From positions 110,690,447 to 110,754,446 of the forward strand of contig NC_080164.1 in the NCBI RefSeq assembly GCF_950295315.1: a stretch of DNA of 64,000 bases, given 5' to 3'. The notes beneath the pieces were generated by a model that made no database searches, had not been told where the DNA came from, and saw only the letters and a program-made list of their open reading frames with translations. The stretch comes from Erinaceus europaeus (lineage: Eukaryota; Chordata; Mammalia; Eulipotyphla; Erinaceidae). A program made the translations under genes and the position numbers. This document shows, one piece after another, positions 1 through 10,642 of this stretch (its first letter is position 1; each line of letters opens with the position of its first letter).

Positions 1-150
1 CTTATACTCAGATTTGAACAGGATGCTTGGTAAGAAAATACTTGCTCTTTTCTCTTGACCACTGACTAGATTATGAAAGTAGAAATAAATGCTGTATTTG
101 AGCTGGAGCTGCATTCAGTTTTTACAAATCCACAGTCAAGATCTGAGCTG
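1..150. other. Unassigned single-copy-looking DNA
   Basis: I recognise no repeat or coding exon here. The open frames that cross this stretch run on into the adjacent SINE and are not supported. Confidence 0.4.
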
Positions 151-415
151 GGGGGCTGTTGGGTGGTAGCCGCTTTAAGCGCACATGGCACAAAGCACAA
201 GGACCAGCATAAGGATCCCAGTTCAAACACCCCCCCCCTGCGTGCACTCCCCACCTAAGTAGAGTCACTTCAGAAGCAGGTTTGCAGGTGTCTATCTCTC
301 CCCCTCTCTGTTTTCTCCTCCTCTCTCTGTTTCTTTCTATCCTATCCAACAACAACAACAAAAATAACTACAATAAAACAACAAGGGCAGCAAAAGGAAA
401 TAAATAAATAAATAG
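151..415 (+). mobile_element. tRNA-derived SINE, long-body family (type A)
   Basis: The head reads like a pol III promoter (GGTGGTAGCCGCTTTAAGCGCACATGGCACAAAGC-like A-box half, then a degenerate GTTCAAAC B box). It is followed by the family body (AGCAGGTTTGCAGGTGTCT), a pyrimidine tract, CAAC-type repeats and an AATAAATAAATA tail. The same architecture recurs at 36.9, 54.8, 57.2 and 58.5 kb on this strand, and inverted at 6.3, 35.6, 50.1 and 55.3 kb. It is non-coding and depends on L1 machinery for movement (known for tRNA SINEs). Confidence 0.9.
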
Positions 416-904
416 ACCTCAGCTGGATGCTAGGTTCCTATTGGCTCTTGCTGGGAAAGACACCCAGCACACGTTCCCTATCTGAGCAGCTGCCTTATGG
501 AAAGAAGAAATGACAACTGTTATATCCCTCCTCTCCCTCCAATTACTTCTTCAAAGATGTAAAACTCATATAAGACTGTGGAGGCAATAAATATTTTTAA
601 GGATAGCCCTCAAGACAAAATAAAGGCTTTAACACTATTATTTATTTTAGGGAACACTTTAAAAATATTGTGATAGTTTCTTTGTTACTTACTATGCTAG
701 AAAAACACAGAAGACTTGCTCATGGGATTGCCTTTAAAAAATAGAGAACGGGAATACTGAATTCTTCATGGATGTGAGCAAACTTCCCAAATAGCTAGAT
801 CCCAAACTATGACCCCACCATTTCTCATGGCTGTAAAGTATGAAGCAACTATCATAAGAGGTTGCTGAGAAAAACTCCATCATCAGAGCGAGATGACATT
901 TTTT
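416..904. other. Unassigned AT-rich intergenic DNA
   Basis: No repeat family or open frame that I can support. There are runs of T and A, but no tail or target-site duplication that I can pair. Confidence 0.4.
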
Positions 905-1133
905 TAAGTTTCTCCGCTTTTTAAAGTTTTATTTATTTATTATTGCCTAGAGACAGAGAGAAATGGATAGGGGAAGGGGGAGGTAGAGAAGGAAAGAGAC
1001 AAAGAAACACCTACAGACCTGCTTCACCACTCATGATGCTTTCCTCCTGCAGGTGGGAACCAGAGGCTTGAACCTGGGTCCTTGTGCACTGTGGTGTGTG
1101 CACTTAACCAGGTGTGCCACCAACTGGCCATGT
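905..1133 (-). mobile_element. tRNA-derived SINE, short-body family (type B)
   Basis: Read on the minus strand it has the head (CACACCTGGTTAAGTGCACA, then a B-box-like GGTTCAAGCC), the body CCTGCAGGAGGAAAGCATCATGAGTGG-like segment, a GA/CT-rich stretch and an AATAAATAAATAAA tail (TTTATTTATTTATT on plus). It belongs to the same superfamily as type A but lacks the long CAAC/GGGCAACAAAAGGG 3' extension. Confidence 0.88.
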
Positions 1134-1451
1134 GAGATGACCTTTTTGTTACAAATATTTGATCAAGATGGGACATGTTTAGATAATGATTCTTGATTAC
1201 TAAAACTAAGAAGACTGGTCTATGTAAAGCAGATAATATATTTTGCCATTTTTTACCTTGTTACAGATGTTTAGTTTGCCATTTTCTGTAGAGAGACAGA
1301 GAGATGCCACAGCTGCAGCCTCACTGCCCGGCTCCATAACCTTTGCTCATGCAGATACTCCCATGCTGTCTAGGGGCTCAAAACCAGGCCCCATCATTGT
1401 TACTGACTTAATGGCAACATATAACACAACTTACCGATAAAGCTTATGTTT

Positions 1452-1638
1452 TGTTTTATTTGATCAGGCAGAGATAAATTGATGAGGGATAGGGAGAAAG
1501 AGAGAAGATATACCTTCAGCTCTCCTCCAACATTTATGAAGCTTCCTCACTGCAGGTGGGAGCTGGGGGCTGGGGCTTGAACCTGGATCCTTCTGCATGG
1601 TAATGTGAGCACAGTGAGGTGCTCTACTGCCTGGTCTT
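1452..1638 (-). mobile_element. tRNA-derived SINE, type B
   Basis: Degenerate minus-strand copy. The tail side lies at TTTGTTTTATTTGATC and the head at the CCTGGTC end. The internal GCAGGTGGGAGC and CTTGAACCTGG blocks match other copies. Its head abuts the (TTTC)n array at 1639. Confidence 0.75.
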
Positions 1639-1769
1639 TCTTTTCTTTCTTTCTTTCTTTCTTTCCCTCTCTTTCTTTCTTTTTCCCTTTCTTTATTCCT
1701 TTCTTTCTTTCTTTCTCTCTCTCTCTTTCTTTCTTTTTCCCTTTCTTTCTTTATTCCTTTCTTTCTTTC
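1639..1769. repeat. (TTTC)n / (CTTT)n microsatellite
   Basis: About 130 bases of imperfect tetranucleotide TTTC with TTTCCC and TTCC interruptions, between two minus-strand SINEs. It probably grew from a SINE tail. The Ser/Phe-rich open frame across it is a translation artefact. Confidence 0.95.
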
Positions 1770-1973
1770 ATTACCTTTATTTATTCATTAGATAGAGATG
1801 GTAAGAAATCAAGAGGGGACGGAGAGGTAGAGAGGGAGACATAGAGACACCTATAGCCCTGCTTCACCACTTGCAAAGATTTATCCCTGCAGATGGAGAC
1901 ATGGGCCTTGAATCCAAGTTCTTGCACATTGTAACATGTGCACTCAACCAGGCAGGCCACCACCTGACCTCCT
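1770..1973 (-). mobile_element. tRNA-derived SINE, type B
   Basis: Minus-strand copy: tail (TTTATTTATTCATTAGATAGAG), GA-rich middle, GCAGATGGAGACATGGGCCTTGAAT block and a head ending GGCAGGCCACCACCTG. It is the third SINE in tandem here and makes a SINE-SINE-microsatellite-SINE cluster. Confidence 0.82.
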
Positions 1974-2180
1974 CCCCAATCTTTCTTTTTATGAGCTTCA
2001 TTTTTAAACTGATGTATCATTGACTACTTTACAAATAACAATCTGGGAGCATGGTTTCCTATCTCTGCATGTAGGAGACTCACGATACCAATTGCCACTG
2101 TGTTAGTTCCACCTAGCCAGAAACCCTACATACACACTTCCATTCCATAGCTTCTGTTGGCCATCATAGCTTATGTAGAA

Positions 2181-2502
2181 TCTATGGAGCTAGTTGTTTT
2201 ATTTTCCAGTTTGATTGAGTTAATTACTTATATTTCACACATGTATGAATTTACTCACTTGTTTCATTTAGTATCTTAAGTTCCAAGTTGCATCCCAAAA
2301 GGCACACATCCATCTTTTTAGCAAAAGAATAGTATTCCAGTTTCTTTATTTAAAAACGGACACTAAGTCTATTTTGTATTCTAACTAAGATAAATCATGC
2401 AGCTATGAGCAGAGAAGTAATATTTTTCTTTTTCAATAAATGTTTTCATATTTTTCAGATAAACACCTAGGAGTGTATTATAGCAGGATTATAGCATCAT
2501 TT

Positions 2503-2545
<43 letters not shown>

Positions 2546-2797
2546 CTCTTTTTTGTTTTGTTAAGGAATCACCCACAAATGGTCCACAAAGTCTCCACCA
2601 GCTTATGGTCCCATCAGTAAAATTGCCTTTACTCCACATCTCATTGTCAACTTATCTCCAATATGCAAATATGATCTAACCTAGGACTCACATATTACGA
2701 TCTTCTTGATGTAGGTTATTTTCACCACTGTGAAGTGGTATCTGTGGGTCAATTTGAATTTGCATAATAAGAAATAATGTACAGCATTTTTTCTTCA
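2181..2797 (-). mobile_element. Ancient LINE-1 ORF2 3' fragment
   Basis: On the minus strand this is a heavily diverged L1 ORF2 C-terminal region. The plus-strand landmarks are TTTCATTTAGTATCTTAAG, a GTATTCCAG block (from ATTCCATTG), GCAGCTATGAGCAG, and AAACACCTAGGAGTG (from the ACCCAGNAGTGGG block). It is broken by a (TTTC)n array at 2500-2545 and is much older than the L1 that follows at 2798. Confidence 0.65.
2500..2545. repeat. (TTTC)n microsatellite
   Basis: Eleven or so near-perfect TTTC units inside old L1 sequence. Confidence 0.95.
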
Positions 2798-5725
2798 TTT
2801 TCCTTTATTGGGGGATTAATGTTTTACATTCAACAGTAAATACAATAATTTGTATATGCATAACATTTATCAGCTTTCCTCATAACAATATAACCCCCAT
2901 TAGGTCCTCTATTAGCCTTTTCCAGGACCTGTATTCTCCCCCCACACACACACCCAACCCAGAGTCTTTGTCTTTGGTTAAATACACCAACTTCAGCTTA
3001 GGCTCTACTTGTGTTTTCTCTTCTGATCTTGTTTTTCAACTTCTGCCTGTAACTGAGATCATCCCATATTAATCCCTCTGTTTCTGACTTATTTCACTTA
3101 ACATGATTTCTTCAAGGTCCATCCAAGATCATCTGAAAATGGTGAAGTTACCATTTTGTATAGCTGAGTAGTATTCCATTGTGTATATATATATCAACCA
3201 CTACTTGGTCAGCCACGCATCTGTTGTTGGACACCTGATTTCTTTAAGTTCCATCAGAGATGGGATGAAAACAGTGAAATCACCATTTTCATACCTGAGT
3301 AGTATTCCATTGTGGTGAATTCACCATCTATAAGAGCTGAGTAGTATTCCATTGTGTATATATACCACAACTTGCTCAACCACTTATCTGTTGCTGGACA
3401 CCTGGATTTCTTCCATGTTTTGGCTATTACAAATTGTGCTGCTATGAACATGGGTAAAAAAAAAACCTTTTTGGATTGGTATGTTGGGTTCCTTAGGATA
3501 TATCCCCAGGAAAGGAATTGCAGGATCACAGGTTAGATCCATTTCTAGCTTTCTGAGAGTTCTCCAGACTGTTCTCCACAGAGGTTGGACTAATTGACAT
3601 TTCCGCCAGCAGTGTGGGAGGGTTCCTTTAACCTTCTCCAACATTTGCTGCTGTTACCTTTTCTGATGTATGACATCTCACAGGAGTAAAGTGGTATCTC
3701 ACTGCTGTATTTATTTGTTGTTGGTACTATGTGTAAGCCTGATAGAGCTTAGGGAGAACCACCCCTGTCCTTGGATGGAGGTCTGAGAAGATAACCTCTT
3801 GGTAAGTCTCTCTCAACCGAGGTGAGCAAAAGGGGGGAAACTCAGACTTGGTTCTTTCCTTCTTGACTCTCAGGCCCACAGAAACTCCAGTACTTCTCTC
3901 CATTAACTGCAGGCCACATGGCCACAGATTCACTTATTCAAAGTCACCTTCTGATCACAGAAGAACACACCTTATCACACACTTCATCACACACCTCAGA
4001 CCCCAGACAAGAGAAATTCCAAACTATATGGCCTTCTGATATCCATCTTCTTTCTGTCTCACCCTACAGGTTTAGCCCCTATGCTTCTCTCAAATACCTT
4101 TGGATAATTAAGTTGCTTGTGTCATGGAGAATAACTGTGTTGTATCTCATCAATTCCTGTCATACCAGCCCCCTACCTTAGGGGCATGCCGACCGTTAAG
4201 AAACCTGTAATTTCTGACATATTTCAGTAATATTCCCTTCATTGCTTTTCTATTTAACTCATGTCCACTTTGCTAATAAATGGATTCTACAGATTCTAGG
4301 CACGCTAAGAGTCCCCTGGTGTCTTTTACTTCGTGTCACCTCTGTCATGAGCGAGAAAGCACCAGCCTATTACCTTTCCCCTGGAGACCACCCCAAACCA
4401 GAGAGAGAGAGATACCAAAAATATATATTTCTCTGACAATCAATGAATTGGAGCATTTTTTCATATGATTTTTAAACTTTCAGATTTCTTCTGTGCTCAG
4501 TATTCTATCCATGTCCTCTCCCAATTTTTGCATGGAGTCATTTGTTTTCTTGTTGTTGAGTTTGGCAAGCTACTTGCATATTTTGATTATTAATTTTGTC
4601 TGTCATGTAAAGATCTTCTGCCATTATATGAGGGGGTCTCCTTGTTTGGATAGTAGTTTCTTTTGCTATGCAGAAGCCTTTCAATTTGGCATAGTCCTAT
4701 TAGTTTATTTTTGATTTAATCTTATTTGCAATTGGATTTGTTTCATAGAAGATGTCTTTAGAATTTATGCAGAAAAGAGTTCTGCCAATATTTTCCTCTA
4801 AGTATTTGAGAGTTTCTGGTTTAACATCCAAGTCCTTGATCCACTTGTAATTTACTTTTGTGTTTGGTGAAATATAGTGGTTCAGTTTCATTCTTCTGCA
4901 TGTTTAAACCCATTTTTTTTCCAACACCATTTGTTGAAGAGACTCTCCTTTCCCCATTGAAAAGTCTGGGCACATTTGTCAAATATTAGATGTCCATAGG
5001 TGTGGAGGATTACTACTGGGCTCTCAATTCTATTCCATTGGTCAGTGTGTCTATTCATGTTCCAGTATCAAGCAGTTTTGATTACAATAGCCATATAATA
5101 CAATTTGAGATCTGGGAGTGTGATGCCTCCAGTTCTGTTCTTTCTTCTCAAGATTGTTTTGGCAATTCTAGGTCTTTTCTGGTTCCAGATAAATATTTGT
5201 AGTTTTTGTTCTATTCCCCTAAAAAATGTACTTGGGATCTTGATGGGGATAGTATTAGATTTGTAGATGGCTCTGGGTAGTATATTCATTTTGATGATGT
5301 TAATTCTTCCAACCCATGAACATGTAATATCTTTCCACTTCTTCGCTTCTTTTTCAATTTCATTGAAGAGTCACTCATAATTTTCAGTATAAAAGTCTTT
5401 TACTTCTTTAGTTATGTTTATTCTTAGATTTTTTTTATTGTTTTGGTTGCTATAGTAAAAGAAATTGATTTGTGGATTTCTCCTTCTTCTAACTTAGTGT
5501 TTGCATAAAGGAATGCAACTGAATTATGTATGTTAATTTTGTAGCCTGACATCTTTTTGTATTGCCTGATTATATCCAAAAGCTTCTTGTTGGATTCCTT
5601 AGGTTTTTCTATGTATACTATCATATCATCTGCAAATAGGGGGCATTTGACTTCTTCTCTTCCAATATGTATCCCTTTAATTCCCTGCTCTGCCTGATTG
5701 CTATGGCAAGAACTTCAATTCCACC
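2798..5725 (-). mobile_element. LINE-1, 5'-truncated, short-3'UTR lineage, split by an LTR
   Basis: Minus-strand L1. Its 3' end (AATAAAGGAAAA in minus sense) is near 2798, followed by a short ~0.2-0.3 kb 3' UTR and the ORF2 C-terminal region. The MEYYSA-type segment, the zinc-knuckle region (CCAACCTCTG/CTGGCGG side) and, up to 5725, the palm and thumb of reverse transcriptase can be followed. It is cut at 3716-4420 by an LTR and truncated at its 5' end just past the AIRQ (GCCTGATTGCTATGGCAAG) block. ORF2 has many stops and frameshifts and is non-functional. A local duplication sits at 3165-3360. Confidence 0.9.
3716..4417 (+). mobile_element. Solo LTR (class I-like) inserted in L1
   Basis: This ~700-bp block interrupts otherwise collinear minus-strand L1 sequence: the L1 reads up to TGTATTTATT and resumes at TTTCTCTGACAATC. 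It starts TGTTGTTGG and ends ATACCA, so it has TG...CA ends. In plus sense it has a TATA-like TATTTAA at 4251-4257 and AATAAA at 4275-4280, and then about 140 bases of U5-like sequence. I could not pair a target-site duplication. The LTR call rests on the interruption, the terminal dinucleotides and the signals; the family is not recognised. Confidence 0.6.
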
Positions 5726-5867
5726 CCAAAGAAGACCAAATGATTTTTTTTTTAATCTTAAGGGTATCACTACTCTGGAATAACTTTTATGATAGAAAAA
5801 TACAGATAGAGAGAGAGAAAAAAAGGTTCAAACGACCAGATAAAAATGCTATGGGACATATACTCAA
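5726..5867. other. Short unassigned stretch
   Basis: A T-rich then A-rich spacer between two minus-strand L1 pieces. Nothing supported. Confidence 0.4.
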
Positions 5868-5975
5868 TGGAGTTTTGTTTTTTCCTTTTTTTCTTATTTA
5901 GAAAAGGGAAACATTGACAAAACCATAGGATAAGAAGGGTACAACTCTAAGAAATTCCCACTATCAGAACTCTGT
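5868..5975 (-). mobile_element. LINE-1 long-3'UTR terminal fragment
   Basis: Minus-strand copy of just the last ~100 bases of the long L1 3' UTR. It carries the ACATTGACAAAACCATAGGATAAG block (reverse of CTTATCCTATGGTTTTGTCA) and the TTGTACCC complement, then stops. It is a severely 5'-truncated insertion. Confidence 0.75.
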
Positions 5976-6294
5976 ATGCACTTGTTATCTCCATTTCTAC
6001 TGATTGTATCTGAATCTAATTTAACTCTGTAAATTGTGACCTGGCCCCATGGATGGAGGCATGATTCAGGAGTATCAGATAAAGCAGGGTTCACATTATC
6101 CTGAATGTCTGTTGACCAATTTCTGTGTTTACCCTGATAGGGGAGAATATTCCTTATGTCTAAGAGCAGAACTACAGAGAAAGCAAAGAACTTCCGACAG
6201 GAATTATGGATTAATGCATAGCTACTATTAATTTTAAAAAGTAGTTCATCAGAGAGACAACAGGCATTATAAACAGGGTTATCCTACATCTGCA
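5976..6294. other. Unassigned intergenic DNA
   Basis: No repeat that I recognise. An open frame of 60 codons here has no family resemblance and ends in AT-rich sequence. Confidence 0.4.
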
Positions 6295-6567
6295 TATTTA
6301 CTTATTTATTGCCACCAGTGTCAATGCTAGGGCTCAGTGTCAGCACTATGAATTTACTGTTCATGGCAACCAAATTTTTCCTATTTTTTCTTCTCATTTT
6401 ACTTGATAGGTCAGAGAGAAATAGAGAGGACAGGGAGAAAAAGAGAAGGAGAAAGAAAGATAGACAGTTGCAGACCTGCTTTCCTTCTCATGAAGCTTCC
6501 CCCCTGCAATTGGGGAGCAGGGGCTTGAACCAAGGTCTTTAAGTGTGTGTGCCACTGCTTGGCCCCC
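6295..6567 (-). mobile_element. tRNA-derived SINE, type A with 3' extension
   Basis: Minus-strand copy with the long 3' end: TTGCCACCAGTGTCAATGC (complement of the AGCCCCAGCAATAACCCTGG block seen at 37.18 kb). It then has the GATAGGTCAGAGAGAAATAGAGAGG body and a head ending GCCACTGCTTGGCCCC. Confidence 0.85.
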
Positions 6568-7599
6568 CAACACCTGTCCATCTTTAGGACACTTCATCTT
6601 CCACATGCTCAAGAATGATTATAAAGGTCAGTCCACAGCCCTGCTTAACAGTGAAATCCACACTACAGGAGGAGTGAACACAACCTACCACCTCTCCTGA
6701 CCACAAAGGCCACCTATGTGTCCCACAGCCAGTGGCCCCATATAACCAGGCACATCCAACAGCTTGCAGAACTCAGTTAGCAGGCCCATCCCAAACTATA
6801 ACCTAGCCAGGACCAGCCTAATCATCTCCTTCCAGTCCTCAACCTGAGAGCACTGACAACAATTGACTCTGCAAAGCTCCCTCATTCCACACTGGCTTAA
6901 GAAAGGGGAGACAGGGAACAGAAGAGGGTGCTGAGTAGGTCTTATTTGAGATCCCATGTACAATGGTAGAGGAGGACCCAAGATGGTGGTGGGATTGGTA
7001 TGTAGACACCTATGAGAAAGGATAATACATCTTACTTCTGTGTCAACAGCTGTCTAGTAAATTATTATTTTCCTACTAAAACACTGTTTTAAAAAAAAAC
7101 TCTGGGGGCAATAAAAAGAAGAGATGAACAAAGCAGGTTTTATTCACAAAGTCTGGGTAAGATGGACACTTAGAACAACTGGCTAGGGCTTTGCTTATTC
7201 CATTCTGTCTCTTTCTGGACACTCTACAGAATGTCACATTAGTTTTCAGTGTGGATGATGCCATGTTAATTGGACCCAAATAGCAAAAACTGGAAAATAT
7301 CCTGAGCTGCTTGTTGAGCCCATCTGGGCACTGAAAGATGACAGTTAAGTCCCCCAAATATTCAGAGGACTTCCAACTATGGGAAATGTTTCAGGGGAGT
7401 CTAGTATACTTGGTCTTGCCTGAGCATTCCATTCAATGCAAAAAACAAATTTGCTTTGCATGCTACACATCCTATCACCTAAAAAGAAAAAAAAAAGTAC
7501 AGCCTTTGGCAGTTGTGCTTAAATTTGGGAGTTAGAATAGTTTACATTTTGGAGTAATGCTGCAGTTACTTTGTTAGATGATAATTGTGTAGGTTCTTG
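6568..7599. other. Unassigned ~1 kb of intergenic DNA
   Basis: No recognised repeat. A minus-strand stretch at 7076-7357 has a 93-codon frame and a GAATAAAACC polyadenylation-like motif in minus sense near 7145. There is no A-tail on that strand and I recognise no product. It could be an old retrocopy 3' end, but this is not supported enough to call a gene. Confidence 0.4.
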
Positions 7600-7845
7600 G
7601 CCTCTGGGAAGAAACCTTTCCCAAGAGAGGCAGGCTGGGAGTATGGATCGACCAGTCAATGCCCATGTTTATCGGGGAAGCAATTACAGAAGCCAGACTT
7701 TCCCCCTTCTGGATCCCACAGTGACTTTGGGTCCATACTCCCAGAGGGATAAAGAATAGGGAAACTATCAGGGAAGGGGATGGGATACCGAGATCTTGTG
7801 GTGCGAATTGTGTGGCTTTGTACCCCTCTTATCCTATCAGGCTCC
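7600..7845 (+). mobile_element. LINE-1 3'UTR fragment lacking its tail
   Basis: Matches the distal long L1 3' UTR (GGCTGGGAGTATGGATCGAC, TACAGAAGCCAGAC, GGTCCATACTCCCAGAGGG, GTACCCCTCTTATCCTATC). It stops before the usual GGTTTTGTTAATGTC and poly(A), and is fused directly to L1 5' UTR-like sequence at 7846. This order (3'UTR then 5'UTR) is abnormal. Confidence 0.8.
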
Positions 7846-9985
7846 ACGCTGAGCTTTTTTCTTTACCAAGATTCCTGTCTCACCAGGGGTGTCACACAAA
7901 CAAGGAGACCCTTACAGAATGGGAGAAGATCTTCACATGCCATACATCAGACAAGGGACTAATAACCAAAATATACAAAGAACTCAGCAAACGTAGCACA
8001 CACAAAAAAAAATGATCCCATCCAAAAATGGGCAGATGATATGAACAAAACATTCATTTCAGAGGAGATACAAAAGGCTAACAAACATAGGAAAACTGTT
8101 CCTGGTCCCTGATTGTCAGAGGAATACAAATAAAGACAACATTGAGATACCACCTAACTCCTGTGAGAATGGCATACAGCAAAAAGGAAAGCAGCAACAA
8201 ATGCTGGAGAGGCTGTGGGGACAGAGGAACCCTTTTACATTGCTGGTGGGAATGTAAATTGGTCCAGCCTCTCTGGAGAGCAGTCTGGAGAACTCTCGCA
8301 GGTTAGACATGGACCTTCCATATGACCCAGTAATTCCTCTCCTGGGGATATACCCCAAGGACTCCATAACACCCAACCAAAAAGATGTGTGTACTCCTGT
8401 GTTCATAGCAGCACAATTCATAATAGCTAAAACCTGGAAGCAACCCAGGTGCCCAACAACAGATGAGTGACTGATAAAGCTGTGGTATATATACACAATG
8501 GAATACTATGCAGCTATTAGGAACAATGAACCAACCTTCTCTGACCCATCTTGGACAGAACTGGAAAGAATTATGTTAAGTGAGCTAAGTCAGAAAGATA
8601 AAGATGAGTACAGGATGATCCCACTCATCAACAGAAGTTGAGAAAGAAGAACAGAAAGGGAAACTAAAACAGTATCTGTTTACATTGAGAGTAGGGCAGC
8701 AAAGTAAAAACCCTGTGGTGAGGGGGAGGGTGGACATGCGTCTTCCTGGGCGGGTGGTGGGTGGGTGGAATGGAACATAGTCTTTTGGTGGTGGGAATGG
8801 TGTTTATGTACACTCCTATTAAAGTGTAGTCATATAAATCACTATTTAATTAATATGAGAGGGGGAAATTGATTTTATATCTCAAACTTTTTAAAACACA
8901 GGCTGAGTCTTTTAAATACATAGGCTGAGTCTGATATGTGGACTCTCTCAAAAGCCTAGACCAGGTAGATCAGCAACAACCAGTGCACAGATATATATAA
9001 GATACTGGGTATTATACAGCAAACCCTAACAAAGGGACTTTTCAAAGTTAACCCAATTACCAAATAATGTGATGACAACAATAACTATCCATTGTCTTCT
9101 TGAACCCTAAGACAGCAGGAACCTTACATTCCCACTATAGAGCCTATTTTCCCCCCTTCCCTGAAACTTTAGAGTAGGGCCCACTTTCCTGCATGCTTCT
9201 CCTAAATTCATATCAAATAATATTGCATCTGCCAATCGCAACCTAATCAATGCAACAAGTGCCACCTCAACATGCTTCAGCTCAGACTGTGTCCAGAGAC
9301 TTCAGGTATGGAATGACAACCTTCAGCTTCATTACTCGGGTGAGATCTTTCTTTTCATAGTAGTCTCTAATTCCATTCTAGGTGGTTCACTTGCTAACAA
9401 AGTCCCAAAATCTAGATGTAGACCAGGTTCCCTGAGATAGAGCATATGTTCACATGTATCCATAAACTAGGGCAAAATATATACATGAAAGCAGAAGTAC
9501 ACTAGAGTTTGCAGTGAGTACCCCCCAACACTTCTTCTCCATTATTCTAACCTTTGGGTCCATGAGTGTTCAACAATTTGTTTGGCTTTGTATGTTGACT
9601 CTCTTTTCAGCCACCAGGTTCCAGATGCCTTCCTGATGCTGACCAGGCTTCCCTGGACTGAATGATACCAATGTGTCCTGGAGCTCAGCTTCCCCAGAGA
9701 CCCACCCTACTAGGGAAAGAGAGAGGCAGACTGGGAGTATGGATTGACCAGTCAACTCCCATGTTCAGTGGGGAAGCAATTACAGAAGCCAGACCTTCCA
9801 CCTTATGCAACCCACAAGGACCCTGGATCCATGCTCCCAGAGGGATAGAGAATGGGAAAGCTATCAGGGGAGGTTATGGGATATGGAGATCGGGTGGTGG
9901 AAATTATGTGGAGTTGTACCCCTCCTATCCTCTGGTTTTGTTAATGTCTCCTTTCTTTAATGAAAAAAAAAAAAGAAAGAAAGAA
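7846..9985 (+). mobile_element. LINE-1 with internal deletion and ~1.3 kb 3' UTR
   Basis: 7846-7890 resembles the L1 5' UTR at 39.28-39.33 kb (CTTTACCAAGATTCCT). At 7891 the sequence jumps to ORF2 distal to reverse transcriptase. The ORF2 C-terminal region, including the [13 protein letters not shown] cysteine-rich segment and MEYYAAI-like end, runs to about 8640 with frameshifts. From there a ~1.34 kb 3' UTR extends to A-rich sequence at 9961-9985. The 3' UTR opens with a G-rich tract (8748-8765). Its layout is collinear with the copy at 22.7-24.04 kb. It encodes nothing intact. Confidence 0.88.
8748..8765 (+). other. G-quadruplex motif in L1 3' UTR
   Basis: Four G3 runs with loops C, TGGT and T (GGGCGGGTGGTGGGTGGG) meet the canonical G3+N1-7 rule. 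Comparable tracts occur at the same place in the L1s at 22.83 and 33.04 kb. G-rich 3' UTR tracts are a known trait of mammalian L1s. Confidence 0.75.
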
Positions 9986-10454
9986 AAAATAAAATCCACA
10001 GTGTAAAAGTCTGAGATTCCAAATTCCTGGAAATACTTAGAAAGTCTGGCTTCCTGGTGATTTTCTGCTGCCTTGTGCCTTGTGGACAAACTGCAGAATG
10101 CATCTGGATAGACAGGACTCTGTTACTGTGGTATCAGGAATTGCTTCAAATAGGCCTCCTGTTCAGCCACTAGATTGTCTCATGGTAGAAACTCACCTTC
10201 AACTAGCTTTTTTTATGTCCCTGAATGCCCCATACCTTTGTGGAGTGAGATTTGCTACCAAACTATACACATAGATTATCTTCACTTCAGGAAAATTAGA
10301 TATTCAGGTTCCACTAAAGTAAAACCCACTAAGTGTTCTAGATGACACCGTAAGGAAGGTGAACCCAGAAGTGTGGGTTAATGGAAACCTGTTACACTGC
10401 AGGAGGTTATATTTCCCAAGGTATGTGCTACTGCATCACATAGAACCAAGAGAC
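9986..10454. other. Unassigned intergenic DNA
   Basis: No recognised repeat or exon. The small open frames here are unsupported. Confidence 0.4.
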
Positions 10455-10642
10455 AGGTATAACTCAACTCATGGAAAAAATAACCACCCAGAAGATCAAC
10501 TGCACCCAACCGGGTCCGGTCCTTACCGGGGACTTCTAGCTGATATCCTTTGTTCCTTTTATTCCTAGTTGACCTGGGAGAGGAGAGGAGAGAAACACAG
10601 CTGTTGCTGCTACTGCTGCTCAGTAACCCTGCCTCCCTGTTT
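10455..10642 (-). mobile_element. Inverted LINE-1 5' UTR fragment
   Basis: In minus sense this matches the 5' end of the full-length L1 at 24.69 kb: TCTCCTCTCCTCTCCCAGG, then TCAACTAGGAAT and AAAAGGA...TCAGCT. It lies head-on against the plus-strand 3' UTR at 10643, so this insertion has an inverted 5' UTR piece joined to a 3' UTR with everything between deleted. Confidence 0.78.

Noticed and set aside
1605..1844. Ser/Phe/Leu-rich 79-codon frame
   Set aside because: Translation of the (TTTC)n array and a SINE.
7076..7357. Minus-strand 93-codon frame with a GAATAAAACC motif, considered as a processed pseudogene
   Set aside because: No poly(A) on that strand and no recognised protein; left as unassigned.
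8116..8496. 126-codon minus-strand frame
   Set aside because: Antisense shadow of the L1 ORF2 C-terminal region; equivalent antisense frames appear over the other L1 copies (22144-22563, 32178-32594).
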